Below, in pieces: positions 49,433 through 58,650 of a stretch of 64,000 nt of DNA; within the stretch, counting starts at the first letter, position 1; every line of letters begins with the position of its first letter. Position numbers and translations under genes: made by a program. Location of the stretch: the NCBI GenBank assembly GCA_020638855.1, contig JACKHT010000008.1:72219-136218 (forward strand), written 5' to 3'. The stretch comes from Planctomycetota bacterium. Its GTDB lineage: Bacteria; Planctomycetota; UBA1135; GCA-002686595. The notes beneath the pieces were generated by a model. It did not search any database and was not told where the DNA came from. It saw nothing but the letters and a program-made list of their open reading frames with translations.

Positions 49433-50401
49433 TCACTTGCCCGAGGCATTGTTCAGGAATCGGAACAGCTCGCTTTCGGTGGAGAAGATCATGGTCGTGC
49501 CCGGGTCGATCACCTTGCGGTAGGTCTCCATGCTCTTGATGAAGTCGTACAGCTCGCGCGCTTCGGGGGACTGGTTGTACGCGCCAGCGTAGATTTCGGT
49601 GGCACGCGCATCCGCCTCGCCTTGGATCGTCTGGACCTGTTGGTAGGCCTCCGACTGGATCACGTTGAGGTCGCGTTCGCGGTTGCCAAGGATCTTGGCG
49701 GCTTCTCCCTCGCCTTCCGAGCGGAAGCGCGAAGCGATCTGGTCGCGCTCGGATTCCATTCGGTCGTAGATCTTCTCGACCACGCTGGGGTTGTAATTGA
49801 TGCGCTTGAAGCGCACGTCAAGCAGGCGGATGCCGAAGGCTTCGAGTTTGGGGCGCGCGGCTTCCCGGATCTCTTCCTCGATCAACTTGCGACCCTTGCG
49901 GATCGGGTGCAGGACTCCGATCGAACCATTGCCCGCCCCCGCTTCGAGGGTCTCGTCCACCTGGGGTTGGCGGTCCTTGGTCGTGCGGATGACCTCGATC
50001 AGGTCGTGCTTGGCGATGGCGTTGCGCGTTTCGCTGCCCAAGATGTCGTCCAGGCGCGATTGGGCGCTGCGCTCGTCCCGCAGCTTGACGAAGTACTTGA
50101 GCGGATCCTCGATCTGCCAGCGACCGAAGGTGTCGACCGAAATGTATAGCTTGTCGCGGGTCGGCATCTCCGTCCGTACGCCGTCCCACTCGAGGATGCG
50201 CTTCTCGATGCGGTGGACTTCCTGCACGAACGGCGTTTTGAAGTGCAATCCGGCCTCCTTGACGGGCTGGCCGCGGGGCTTGCCGAACTGGGTGATGATC
50301 ACCTGTTCGGTTTCGCTGACGATGTAGGTGGCGGTGTTGGCCAATAGGGCCAAGGCGACGAGGACGAGCAACGCCCCGCTGGTCATGAGTGTACGTGCCA
50401 T
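49433..50401 (-). CDS. hflC: Protease modulator HflC
   Basis: 322 residues. One N-terminal membrane helix (about 8-28), then the SPFH/band-7 domain: VSETEQVIITQFGKPRGQP, GLHFKTPFVQEVHRIEKR, and the RDQIASRFRSEGEGEAAKIL coiled coil with the GEADARATEIYAGAYNQSPE segment typical of HflC. With HflK it forms a membrane cage around FtsH and limits its proteolysis. It lies 1 nt after hflK. Confidence 0.93.
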   Translation of the reverse strand: MARTLMTSGALLVLVALALLANTATYIVSETEQVIITQFGKPRGQPVKEAGLHFKTPFVQEVHRIEKRILEWDGVRTEMPTRDKLYISVDTFGRWQIEDPLKYFVKLRDERSAQSRLDDILGSETRNAIAKHDLIEVIRTTKDRQPQVDETLEAGAGNGSIGVLHPIRKGRKLIEEEIREAARPKLEAFGIRLLDVRFKRINYNPSVVEKIYDRMESERDQIASRFRSEGEGEAAKILGNRERDLNVIQSEAYQQVQTIQGEADARATEIYAGAYNQSPEARELYDFIKSMETYRKVIDPGTTMIFSTESELFRFLNNASGK

Positions 50402-50402
50402 G

Positions 50403-51413
50403 CTATTTCCCTCCCTTCAAGAGGTTCGAACCGTTGAGGTCCAGGAGCGGAAGGATGCCCGAGGCGTTTTTGTCGAGGATGATCTTTTGTTGGACCAACG
50501 GAAGCACATCCCCCATGGTCTCCAGGTAGATCCGGCGGCGGGTGACGTCGGGGGCCTTGAGGTATTCGGTCAGCAGCGCGGAGAACGCGGCCACGTTGCC
50601 TTCAGCCTCGTTGATGCGTTTGGCGGCGTAACCTTCGGCCGATCGGATGGCCTGCTCGGCTTCCCCGCGGGCGCGCGGGATCGATTTGTTGTACTCGCCG
50701 TTGGCACGGTTGATGTCGCGCTCCTTCTCCTGCTGGGCTTGGTTCACCTCGTTGAAGGATTTTTTGACCTTGTCCGGGGGCTCGACGTTCTTGAGCTGTA
50801 CTTGGTCGATGCGCAAGCCCATGTTGTAGCTCTCAACCAAGTCCTGGAGCTTGACGAGCGCTTGGTCTTCGATCTCCTGGCGACCGATCGTGATGACTTC
50901 GTCGACGGTGCGGTCCCCCACCACCTCGCGCATGACGCTCTCGGAAGCATCGCGCAGGGTCGAATCGGCTCCGCGCACGTTGAAGAGGTACTTCTTGGGG
51001 TCTTCGATGCGGTATTGGATGACCCACTCGACCTGGGCTGCGTTCAGATCGCCGGTGACCATCGCCTTCTCATCGCGCTGCTCTTGGGGGCCGGTGGACT
51101 GCGAGGGGTTGATATTGCCGGAGGTGCTGAACCCAAACTCCTGCTTGAGTTGTCGACGGACGGGCAGGATTTGCACCCGGTCGATGCCGAAGGGCAGTTT
51201 GAAGTGCAGGCCCGAAGGAGCGATGCTTTCGAAGCGACCGAAGCGCATCACCACTGCCTCGGATTCGGCGGGAACGGTGAAGAAGGCGCTCCATACCGCC
51301 AGAAACAACAGGAATCCCAAGGCCCCCACCCCGAGCCAACGGGGGGAAACTTGGACTTCGCGGCCCGCGGGCCAGGAATCGGGAGGGAACGGTCGTTTGG
51401 TTTGGTCTGCCAT
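50403..51413 (-). CDS. hflK: Protease modulator HflK
   Basis: 336 residues. Cytoplasmic start, one membrane helix (about 27-47), then band-7 domain (VPAESEAVVMRFGRFESIAP, GLHFKLPFGIDRVQILPV), the QVEWVIQYRIEDPKKYLFNV segment, and a long coiled coil (EKERDINRANGEYNKSIPRA). Partner of HflC in FtsH control. First gene of the three-gene leftward operon. Confidence 0.93.
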   Translation of the reverse strand: MADQTKRPFPPDSWPAGREVQVSPRWLGVGALGFLLFLAVWSAFFTVPAESEAVVMRFGRFESIAPSGLHFKLPFGIDRVQILPVRRQLKQEFGFSTSGNINPSQSTGPQEQRDEKAMVTGDLNAAQVEWVIQYRIEDPKKYLFNVRGADSTLRDASESVMREVVGDRTVDEVITIGRQEIEDQALVKLQDLVESYNMGLRIDQVQLKNVEPPDKVKKSFNEVNQAQQEKERDINRANGEYNKSIPRARGEAEQAIRSAEGYAAKRINEAEGNVAAFSALLTEYLKAPDVTRRRIYLETMGDVLPLVQQKIILDKNASGILPLLDLNGSNLLKGGK

Positions 51414-51551
51414 GGGGTTTCTCGGTCAATGTCGAACCCGCAGTGTTTCGGGGTTCCTGACCAATAGCAAGCGGTTTCGGGCTCAAAGCCCCCTCGCAGC
51501 CCACTGGGGCGAAACCCCGCTCGGAATGCTTCCCGTAGGTGTCGCGCAGGG

Positions 51552-52481
51552 CTATGCCAAAGGAACTTGCCGCATCGCCCAACGAAACATGGTTTGCCCC
51601 AGACCGGCGGTTCCGCGGGGTTCGAAGTGGGTCCCCGTCAATCGAAAATCCACGGTGTCGCGTACTTCGACGGCTGGCCGCGCGCTGGCCGCCTGGGCCT
51701 GTGCGCTGCGGACGGTGGCCAGGAACGCGAGCTTCTCCCCATCGGGCCCGACGTAGCGCGGCGTCTGCAGCACCAGCCAGGGGACAAGCTCTGGATGGGG
51801 CGGGTTCAGCACTTGGCGGACATGGTCGATGCAATCGAGCAAGTTGGCGCCATAGGCTTGGGCATCTGCGGGTCGACGGGCGTCGGAAGTTCCAATCATG
51901 GAAACCACGCCTCCGAGGCTGAGTTCCAAGCCCTGTTCTTCGCACAACACCTTGGCCTGTTCGAGGGCCGGTGCTAAGTAGGCTTCGAGCAGAATCTGCA
52001 GCAACGAAGCATTGCCCGCCCCCAAACGGTTCACGTTCCAGTTGGGAACGTCGGCTAGGTTGGCCAACTGCGACCCCCCCACCGCGAACTTGACCAGGGC
52101 CACGGACTCTCCCGTTTGAGCGCGCAAGGCATGGGCCATTTGCATTTCGGGTCCGAATGAAGGATTCGTCGTGGGGTCTTCCCAGGGGTAGTCGGGTCCT
52201 CCCGTGCCGAAGCCCGCACCCAGCGGTTTCCAAGCATGGGGCTCGTTCCCACGCAGGGCGTCAGACAAGTCCACATTCGAACGATTGGGCCGGCCCAATT
52301 TGTCCCAGATGTACGCCCCGGGGATCGGTGGACCGAAACGGTTCCATTGGGCTTCTGGGAACCCATCGACAAAGGACTTGGTGCCATACATGTGGGACTG
52401 ACCCCACAGCACATACAACCGCATACGCGCTTTGGGACTTTGGTTGCGCACCGCCGAGCAGTCTCCAAGCCAAAGTGTCAT
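51552..52481 (-). CDS. SGNH esterase-like protein, homologous to the prophage esterase
   Basis: 309 residues from ATG 52481 (ATGA overlap with the upstream fibre-like gene). LYVLWGQSHMYGTKSF corresponds to YGLWGQSNADGTN of the prophage protein; PGAYIWDKLGR, ALVKFAVGGSQLANLADVPN, GGVVSMIGTSDARR and LQTPRYVGPDGEKLAF all have counterparts in the same order. Ser of GQS is kept; the usual Glu of GESDA is Thr here. It probably trims acetylated sugars. Lies about 2.8 kb outside attR. Confidence 0.68.
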   Translation of the reverse strand: MTLWLGDCSAVRNQSPKARMRLYVLWGQSHMYGTKSFVDGFPEAQWNRFGPPIPGAYIWDKLGRPNRSNVDLSDALRGNEPHAWKPLGAGFGTGGPDYPWEDPTTNPSFGPEMQMAHALRAQTGESVALVKFAVGGSQLANLADVPNWNVNRLGAGNASLLQILLEAYLAPALEQAKVLCEEQGLELSLGGVVSMIGTSDARRPADAQAYGANLLDCIDHVRQVLNPPHPELVPWLVLQTPRYVGPDGEKLAFLATVRSAQAQAASARPAVEVRDTVDFRLTGTHFEPRGTAGLGQTMFRWAMRQVPLA

Positions 52482-53557
52482 GCGATGCGCTCGAACGAAA
52501 TGGTGCCTAGCCCTTCGGTTACGCTGACGGATCCGTTGCGGCGTTGGACTCGGAAGCCAAGGCTTTGGCCCGCTTGGAGCACGTAGCGGGCCTCCAACTC
52601 CAAACTCTCGGGTTGTTCTGAGCCGACCCAGCCTTCCATGGTGCGTGCACCTTGGGCGGGCAAAGCGCCATCGATCAAAATCTGTGCCCGGATTCCCCCT
52701 CGACCTGCCGCCGTGGTGATTTGGCAATGCAGGCGGGCACGGTACTGTCCATCTTGCGGTACCGCCCAACCGTTGAGCCCCGAGCTCCAGCTACCCTGGC
52801 TGAGCGGGTCGAGCAACCCGACCCAGGCCTGCTCGATGCCGCCGCCGAGCACCACCTTGGCCGGAGCCCCGTGCAAGAACTCGAGCGGTCGGTCGCTTTC
52901 CACCAGGAACCGTTGGCCTTGAAGGTCCTGCACCTGGCCACCCGCGTGTCCACCGAGCCGCAGGTTCTTGGGCGAGCCCGGATGCGAGCCTTGGGGCCGT
53001 AGCGTGACCCAACCGAGCCCACCCGGCACGCTCACATCGCTGCCCACCACCAACTCCAGCCCCACGTGGTTGGGCTGGGGACTCGACGGCCCCGCCCCGA
53101 AGTTGGTGACCCGCAGGGCGGGAATGCCCGGTTGGGCATCCAACGTATGGGGCCCGACCACCCAGGGTCCTTCGAGATGGTGTCGACCTTCGTGCCAATA
53201 GAGCGCCTTGCGCCCCATAGTCGGCCAAACCCCGGGCACGCTTTCCCCCTTGGGCCCAAACACCCGACCCGTCGATCGGTCGAGCCAGAAGCAGCCTTCG
53301 ATGCCGTCGGCGGAGCTGGGCGATCCAGGGCCGGCCAGCAAGGGGGCGCCCGGGTAGTCCGCAAAGTCGAGGCCGTTGGCCACCAACATGCGACCCGCTT
53401 CGGTGGCTTGATCGCTCGTGCGAATCGGAACCACGGCGGCCAGGGCGGGTCCATTGCTGGCCGAGTCGTAGACGTAGACCATATGGTCTGCGGCACCTTG
53501 GAAATCGGGCGGAAGGGGCGGACCGGGCACCGGGCCGGGCTGGGAGGCGTCGCTCAT
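52478..53557 (-). CDS. Tail-fibre-like protein in host flank
   Basis: 359 residues, no signal peptide. The N-terminal half (ADHMVYVYDSASNGPALAAV, GCFWLDRSTGRVFGPKG) has the look of collar/attachment regions of phage-type fibres, and the C-terminal 110 residues (GWAVPQDGQYRARLHCQITT, QSLGFRVQRRNGSVSV) resemble a C1q/TNF-like jelly roll, a common fibre tip. Coupled to the esterase gene by ATGA. It may be a remnant of another phage, a tailocin part or a domesticated adhesin. Confidence 0.55.
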   Translation of the reverse strand: MSDASQPGPVPGPPLPPDFQGAADHMVYVYDSASNGPALAAVVPIRTSDQATEAGRMLVANGLDFADYPGAPLLAGPGSPSSADGIEGCFWLDRSTGRVFGPKGESVPGVWPTMGRKALYWHEGRHHLEGPWVVGPHTLDAQPGIPALRVTNFGAGPSSPQPNHVGLELVVGSDVSVPGGLGWVTLRPQGSHPGSPKNLRLGGHAGGQVQDLQGQRFLVESDRPLEFLHGAPAKVVLGGGIEQAWVGLLDPLSQGSWSSGLNGWAVPQDGQYRARLHCQITTAAGRGGIRAQILIDGALPAQGARTMEGWVGSEQPESLELEARYVLQAGQSLGFRVQRRNGSVSVTEGLGTISFERIA

Positions 53558-53689
53558 GTGGGCGGTTCGTTTGGGCTATGGCAGGTAGCCCATGGTAACG
53601 CGCTGTGCCCAAGCTGCATCTGCCAGGATCCCGCTCTCAGAGGGCTCGTAGAGGATGCGCCAGCCTTACCCGGTCCGTAGACTAATGGC

Positions 53690-54175
53690 ATGGCTCACAA
53701 ACAAGTGCTGTTGGATTTGGCGGCGTTCCTCGATTCCCCCCAAGCTCGCGCGCTCGCGGAGGTGTCCGGGGATGCCAAGAAGTCCATCGCGGGCAAGTTC
53801 TTGGCGGTTTGTTATGAAGACCTCGGGGAAAAGCCCCGCTTGCTCGACGGTCAAGCCATGCATGGCGCCCTAGGTCACCTGCTCCCCGGCCGTTTCCAGA
53901 AGAACGATCCGCTTGCGGCGCACGTGCCGAGCGTTCTGCGCGCCTACCTGGATCACTTGCAGGAAACCCAAGTGGTTCCCGAGGCCTTTGAAATGCGCCA
54001 GGGATTCGAAAGCACGATCGAGGAGTTCCTGGAAACCGTCCGCACCGGTCACAACGCCCATGGCCACCACCACGAACCTCAAGCGCCCTTGGTGTACGGC
54101 GCGCCCAAGCTGGGCCGCAACGATCCCTGTTCTTGCGGTAGCGGCAAAAAGTACAAGAAGTGCCACGGCAAGTAG
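53690..54175 (+). CDS. SEC-C motif protein
   Basis: 161 residues. The C-terminal end [20 protein letters not shown] is the SEC-C zinc motif (C-x-C-x8-C-H) found at the end of SecA and in many small proteins. The N-terminal 140 residues are helical with a His-rich linker ([11 protein letters not shown]). It probably binds zinc and interacts with SecB or ribosome-linked factors; partner unknown. Confidence 0.85.
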   Translation: MAHKQVLLDLAAFLDSPQARALAEVSGDAKKSIAGKFLAVCYEDLGEKPRLLDGQAMHGALGHLLPGRFQKNDPLAAHVPSVLRAYLDHLQETQVVPEAFEMRQGFESTIEEFLETVRTGHNAHGHHHEPQAPLVYGAPKLGRNDPCSCGSGKKYKKCHGK

Positions 54176-54199
54176 CCCGTAGGCGCCACCGGCAAACAT

Positions 54200-54235
54200 A
54201 GGAGCCCCGGCCCGCTTCCGCGGCCCGGGGCTCCT
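54200..54235. terminator. Bidirectional terminator between convergent genes
   Basis: Perfect 11-bp stem AGGAGCCCCGG (54200-54210) / CCGGGGCTCCT (54225-54235) between the SEC-C gene and the convergent DUF2892 gene. Confidence 0.75.
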
Positions 54236-54258
54236 TGCGTGGTTTCTAGCGAAGAAGG

Positions 54259-54447
54259 CTAGGCCTTCTTGGCGGAGCAGGTGTTCATGCCCAGCAGCTT
54301 GTACGCGGGGCAAAATCCAACGAGCCCCGTGATCAACGGCACCAGTCCAATCCAGCCCCACGCGGCCTTCGGGCCCACGTAGACCATGGCAATCAAGGCC
54401 GCGCCCACGAGCACGCGCACCACACGATCGATCGATCCTTCATTCAT
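54259..54447 (-). CDS. DUF2892-family small membrane protein
   Basis: 62 residues with two hydrophobic helices (VVRVLVGAALIAMVYVG and WGWIGLVPLITGLVGFCPAY). MNEGSIDRVVRVLVGAAL at the start and GFCPAYKLLGMNTC at the end are the DUF2892 (YgaP membrane part-like) pattern, with the conserved Cys pair. The role is probably sulfur/redox-related at the membrane. Confidence 0.85.
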   Translation of the reverse strand: MNEGSIDRVVRVLVGAALIAMVYVGPKAAWGWIGLVPLITGLVGFCPAYKLLGMNTCSAKKA

Positions 54448-54532
54448 GATTCGAACTCCTTTGGGTCCTGGAAGAGCGGTTCATGGGGATCGGCAGCAGC
54501 TGGCAGGGCCCCATGGTCTCGACCGGACGAGC

Positions 54533-55273
54533 CTACTCCTCCAGCCCCAATTTGCGCAACTTCGGGGCGATGACCATCTGGCAATACCCCTGGCGGCGGT
54601 TCTGACGGTAGTAGTCCTGGTGCTTGTCGGGCCCCGTGATCAGTTTTCCCGCCGGGCTGATCTCGGTCACGATTGGCTGGGCGAAGTGTCCCGATGCGTC
54701 GGCGGCTTGCTTGCTCGACTCGGCAATCCTGCGCTGTTCCGGTGAATGGTAGAAGATCACGCTGCGGTACTGGGTGCCCACATCAGCCCCTTGCCGGTTG
54801 AGCGTGGTCGGATCATGCAGCCGCCAGAACCAGTCGAGCAGCTCTTCGTAGGGCAGTACCTTGGGATTGAACGTGACCTGCACCACCTCGGCGTGGCCCG
54901 TGTTTCCACGGCAGACCTGCTCGTAGGTGGCCTCGTCGCTGTCGCCTCCCATGAAGCCTGAAACGACTTCCTTGACCCCGTCCACTTGCTGCAGAACGGC
55001 CTCGACGCACCAATAGCAGCCAGCCCCCAGTGTGGCCGTTTCGAGTTGGGGCTCGCGATCATCGGATTGGTTGGGCATGGATGCGGGGGTGGATGCGGGG
55101 GTGGATGCGGGGGTGGATTGGGGGCTAGTCGCCTGGGAGGCAGGCGAGTCGGGGATGGGGCTCTGGCTAGCTTCCGTCTCTACCGCGGATTTGGCGGGAG
55201 CATCGGGGGCTTGGCCCTGACAAGCGGGCAGCCCGGCGAGCGCCAGGGCGAAGGCTAGGGTGGTTCGCTGCAT
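54533..55273 (-). CDS. msrA: Peptide methionine sulfoxide reductase MsrA, lipoprotein form
   Basis: 246 residues. Signal peptide with lipobox LPAC (C18), a Ser/Thr/Pro-rich linker (about 30-75) with tandem TPAS repeats, then the MsrA domain: GAGCYWCVEAVLQQVDGVKE (catalytic C86), SGFMGGDSDEATYEQVCRGN, GHAEVVQVTFNP, GTQYRSVIFYHS, and HQDYYRQNRRQGYCQMVI. It reduces methionine-S-sulfoxide in exported proteins. Tyr instead of Phe in GCYWC is a mild, known variant. Confidence 0.93.
   Translation of the reverse strand: MQRTTLAFALALAGLPACQGQAPDAPAKSAVETEASQSPIPDSPASQATSPQSTPASTPASTPASMPNQSDDREPQLETATLGAGCYWCVEAVLQQVDGVKEVVSGFMGGDSDEATYEQVCRGNTGHAEVVQVTFNPKVLPYEELLDWFWRLHDPTTLNRQGADVGTQYRSVIFYHSPEQRRIAESSKQAADASGHFAQPIVTEISPAGKLITGPDKHQDYYRQNRRQGYCQMVIAPKLRKLGLEE
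55081..55116 (-). repeat. Three tandem 12-bp repeats in the MsrA linker
   Basis: ATGCGGGGGTGG occurs three times without gap, coding on the minus strand for the Ser-Thr-Pro-Ala linker units. Likely length-variable between strains. Confidence 0.9.
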
Positions 55274-55369
55274 GGGTTTGAGTTTAGGACATGGGCCAAA
55301 GCCTGAAAGGTCGTACCCGGGACAAAGTGCCCGAGCCTCCGCGCTGGCGGCCAGGGCCCGGAAAAAGCA

Positions 55370-55402
55370 GTAGGGCGGTGCGCACGAGGCGCACCGCCCT
55401 AC
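55370..55402 (-). terminator. Terminator of the small lipoprotein gene
   Basis: Perfect 14-bp stem GTAGGGCGGTGCGC (55370-55383) / GCGCACCGCCCTAC (55389-55402) with a 5-nt loop. On the minus strand CTGCTTTTTCC follows, giving the T-run. Confidence 0.85.
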
Positions 55403-55435
55403 AAGACCGTACGGGACGGGGAGGTCGGTGTGACC

Positions 55436-55822
55436 TTACTTGCCCATAAGGGCCATGATCTTCTCGAAGACCGGCTTGAGCGCGTCCAGGATGCCCGCTT
55501 GGCCGGCGAACTTCTCTTTCAGACTGGTCACCACGTTGCTCAGATTGGCCAGGTCGGGCATCTTGTCGCCCAGGGCTTTCTTGGCCGTGGCGAGGATGTC
55601 CAAGTTGGGCAGCATGTTGGTGACGGCGGTTTTGGCGCTCTCGAGGTCGGTGATGCCGTTCAGGCTGCTGGTGAGCTTGGTAATGGTTTCGGTGACCTTG
55701 GCCGGGGTCATGTCTTTGGCTTGCTCGACAAGATCCTTGGCCTGGGCAGCTCTTTCACCGCAGGAGGGCAGGAGGGCGGCGCCCATCAGCAGGGCGAGGG
55801 GAAGTGCAAAACGAATGTTCAT
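55436..55822 (-). CDS. Small lipoprotein, helical
   Basis: 128 residues from ATG 55822. Signal peptide with lipobox LPSC (C about 20), then long Ala/Thr/Lys-rich helices (KDLVEQAKDMTPAKVTETIT, later KAALGD-like repeats). Role unknown; coat or periplasmic spacer-like. Confidence 0.65.
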   Translation of the reverse strand: MNIRFALPLALLMGAALLPSCGERAAQAKDLVEQAKDMTPAKVTETITKLTSSLNGITDLESAKTAVTNMLPNLDILATAKKALGDKMPDLANLSNVVTSLKEKFAGQAGILDALKPVFEKIMALMGK

Positions 55823-56095
55823 GGTTCTAGGGGGGGCCCGGAAATCGGGGGTCCCGATGGGACCATGATAGGGTCCCACCCTGGGCCAGCAAGGATCGTC
55901 CCAAAAGTAACGCAATTGTCGTTATGGAGCATCGATTCGGGTGTGCATGTTGGAGATTCGAACCCGCATTTGCCCTCTTGTTGCGTTCTTTCCGGCTTAT
56001 AAGGCCAGCTGGAAGAGTCCTTTTCGGATGGAAAAGGTTTCCAGGACACGACCCCGCACCCCCGGGTTCACTTAGGTGACTCGGAGGAGCCCTCG

Positions 56096-58507
56096 ATGCA
56101 AACCAAGACTCAAACAGACCGCGCTGCTTTCTTTCCCGCCTGGATCCTTGCCCTCTTGGCCTTACCTGCCTGTGGTGGCGGAGGTTCGGATGCGGCAGTC
56201 GATCCCCCGTCTCCGGAAATCTTGACCCTGGGAGCCCCAGTCGTCGTCGCAGAAGCCGATCAAGCAACCCTGGCTTGGACCACCAATCTGCCCACGACCG
56301 GCACGGTCGAGTACGGCAGCAACAGCTTCACCCTGCAATCGGTCCCTGTCGCCGGCAACCAGTCGAACCACCAACTGGTGCTCCAGGGCTTGCAGCCGGG
56401 ATCGCACTACCAGTACCGCATCACAGTCGTCAGCGGGGACGGTCAAACGCGGTCCAGCGGGTATCTGGACTTCACCACCCGTCCGCGGTTCCAGTTTGAA
56501 GCCGACGACTTCTTTGCCAACAACTTGGATTTGGACCGCTGGACCTTCCTGGATCCCCTGGAAACGGGGCAACTGCGGATGTTGGCGGGCAGCACCGGGG
56601 AAGGTGCTTTGGAACTCTCCATCCCCCCCGGGGGGCATTCGTCGCCCTGGTTGCACCTGGACGGAACCCGACTCACCCAGGCGGTTCAGGATGTGGATTT
56701 GGCCCTGGAAGTTTCCTTCCTGAGCGCCTTGGACCAAGAAGCCACGGGCAAGGGCCTCGTGTTCGAACAAGACGCGGACAACTGGGCTCGCTTCGACTTT
56801 GCGTACAACGGTGGGCGCTTGCAGCTGTTCGCGGCCGTCTTCCAAAACGGCGCGCTGCAAACCATGCGCTCTTCCAACCTACAAACCGGCCCCTGGCTTT
56901 CGGGTAGCGAGTTGCGGATGCGGGTGGTGCGCACGGGCAGCGTGTACACGCAATCGTATTCGCTGGCAGGTGGACCTTGGATTGCTGGCCCTTCGCTGAA
57001 CTCGAACATGGTGCTGGCCCACGCCGGTATCCTGGTGGCCGCAGAGGGCGTGCAATCGGGTGGAGTGACCGCGGTCATCGATTCCATCGAGCTAGTCGAC
57101 CAGCCCCTTGCGAGCGAGGACGGAGCTTTGGCCCAGGACCTTGCCGGACCCTTCGTGTACGGCCTGCGAGCCACGGCTTTGGACAACACTTCGATGGAAG
57201 TGCGCTTCGGAACCGACGAGCCGGCCAACGCCGAGATTCGCTTTGGACAAACCCCGGCGGTTCAGGATGGGCTCGTCGTGCTGGGTGATACGGGCTACCG
57301 TCAATCGGCTTGGGTCAACGGACTCCAACCCGGGGCCCACTACTACGTACAGGTCACCGCCTACGATGCGCTAGGTCAGTCCTCGAGCTCGATGGTGGAA
57401 CTGAACGTGCCAGCCACGGCCTCGGCTAACAGCCCCACGATTTCGGTTTGGGGTTCCTTCGATGCGACCCCCGGCTACCCCGTGCTTCGCTTCGGCCAAC
57501 AGGGCTTTGCCCAACCCCAAGTCAACGTGCGGGGCAACGTTCAGGATGCGGACGAGGACCGACTGGTCCAAACGGTCTCCCTCGAATACCGCCTCGACAA
57601 CGGTGCCTGGTTGCCCCTGGCCATGGGGGACGACCGGACCATCAGTTACGCACCCTGGCGCTTGGTCAACGAAGGCGACTTCAACGTCGAACTGTTCCTG
57701 GCCAACCTCATGGAGGGGACGCCCAGCGGCGGCCTGTTCACCCATGAACTCATGCTGCGCGCCACCGACGACGAAGGGCATGTGACCTACCAGGCGGTCC
57801 GCTTGGAAGTTGTGGATGGGGCGACTTGGAGTCCGGACTACTCGATCGACTGGAGCTCGGTGTTGGCCCAGGGAGGTGATCCGAGCCAAGTTTGCCAGAT
57901 CATCGACGGGCAATGGCACGTGGAGAATGTCCCCGGTCTGGGAGCAGTCCTGCGTACCGATCCTGCCACGCTCGGCTACGACCGTTTGGTGGGCATCGGG
58001 CAAGGCCAAGGCGCGGGTATCTGGGGCAACTATGAGGCCACCCTCGACGCCACCGTCCTAGGTCTCGACCCCCAGGGATACACCACGGGGACCAACTCCT
58101 ATGGATTCGGCTTCGTATTGCGCTGGACCGGGCATACCGCTGGCGGTCCTTACCAGCAACCGAATCACAACATCTACCCCTTGGGCGGCGCGTTCCTGTA
58201 CCGCTGGTTCGATACCCGTGAGCGCTGGGAATTCTGGCGTGGCTACGACGAAGGCATCAATTCGCTGGCTGGTGCGACGTTGGCCGTGGGTGACCACTAC
58301 TCCTTCAAGCTCCGTTGCGAAAGCCTGCCGGGTGGCGGATCGGTCTACCGCATGAAGATGTGGAGTTTTGGTACCACCGAGCCCGCGGCTTGGACCTACG
58401 AACGTACGACGCCGTCGATCGACACCATCGACTTTGGATCGCTGGTTCTGGTCGCGCACCACGCCGATGTGGCCTTTGGCAACGTGCAAGTCACGGGTTT
58501 GCCGTAG
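56096..58507 (+). CDS. Large lipoprotein with fibronectin-III-type domains
   Basis: 803 residues. Signal peptide and lipobox LPAC followed by GGGGS (C about 26). FN3/purple-acid-phosphatase-N-like domain at about 45-130 (ATLAWTTNLPTTGTVEYGSN), a beta-sandwich (about 140-340), a second FN3-like domain (NTSMEVRFGTDEPANAEIRF, about 365-445), then further beta domains to the end. No catalytic motif. Probably an outer-surface protein; this architecture is common in Planctomycetota. Confidence 0.7.
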   Translation: MQTKTQTDRAAFFPAWILALLALPACGGGGSDAAVDPPSPEILTLGAPVVVAEADQATLAWTTNLPTTGTVEYGSNSFTLQSVPVAGNQSNHQLVLQGLQPGSHYQYRITVVSGDGQTRSSGYLDFTTRPRFQFEADDFFANNLDLDRWTFLDPLETGQLRMLAGSTGEGALELSIPPGGHSSPWLHLDGTRLTQAVQDVDLALEVSFLSALDQEATGKGLVFEQDADNWARFDFAYNGGRLQLFAAVFQNGALQTMRSSNLQTGPWLSGSELRMRVVRTGSVYTQSYSLAGGPWIAGPSLNSNMVLAHAGILVAAEGVQSGGVTAVIDSIELVDQPLASEDGALAQDLAGPFVYGLRATALDNTSMEVRFGTDEPANAEIRFGQTPAVQDGLVVLGDTGYRQSAWVNGLQPGAHYYVQVTAYDALGQSSSSMVELNVPATASANSPTISVWGSFDATPGYPVLRFGQQGFAQPQVNVRGNVQDADEDRLVQTVSLEYRLDNGAWLPLAMGDDRTISYAPWRLVNEGDFNVELFLANLMEGTPSGGLFTHELMLRATDDEGHVTYQAVRLEVVDGATWSPDYSIDWSSVLAQGGDPSQVCQIIDGQWHVENVPGLGAVLRTDPATLGYDRLVGIGQGQGAGIWGNYEATLDATVLGLDPQGYTTGTNSYGFGFVLRWTGHTAGGPYQQPNHNIYPLGGAFLYRWFDTRERWEFWRGYDEGINSLAGATLAVGDHYSFKLRCESLPGGGSVYRMKMWSFGTTEPAAWTYERTTPSIDTIDFGSLVLVAHHADVAFGNVQVTGLP

Positions 58508-58546
58508 CAGGCGAGCAGCGACCGCAGGCGGGCTTGTCTTTAGGAC

Positions 58547-58587
58547 GCGGGACTTTCCTTGACGGAAGTCCCGCGTTGTTTTTTTTC
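58547..58587 (+). terminator. Rho-independent terminator
   Basis: GCGGGACTT...CC (58547-58558) pairs with GGAAGTCCCGC (58564-58574) with one bulged T, followed by GTTGTTTTTTTT. It ends the large lipoprotein transcript. Confidence 0.9.
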
Positions 58588-58650
58588 GAATGGAGTGGTC
58601 ACCGAATCGGTTTGGGGGCGGTCTTTAAGCGAACCCTTACCGTGCTGACC

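Noticed and set aside
49433..51413. Functional link between hflKC (known to affect lambda lysogeny) and the prophage next to it
   Set aside because: The prophage position is explained by the tRNA attachment site; adjacency alone is no evidence.
51552..53557. A second complete prophage
   Set aside because: Only two phage-like genes, no integrase, att repeats, capsid or terminase around them.
58315..58650. N-terminal extension of the reprolysin-like protein
   Set aside because: It overlaps the preceding gene and a strong terminator, and the signal peptide begins only at 58651.
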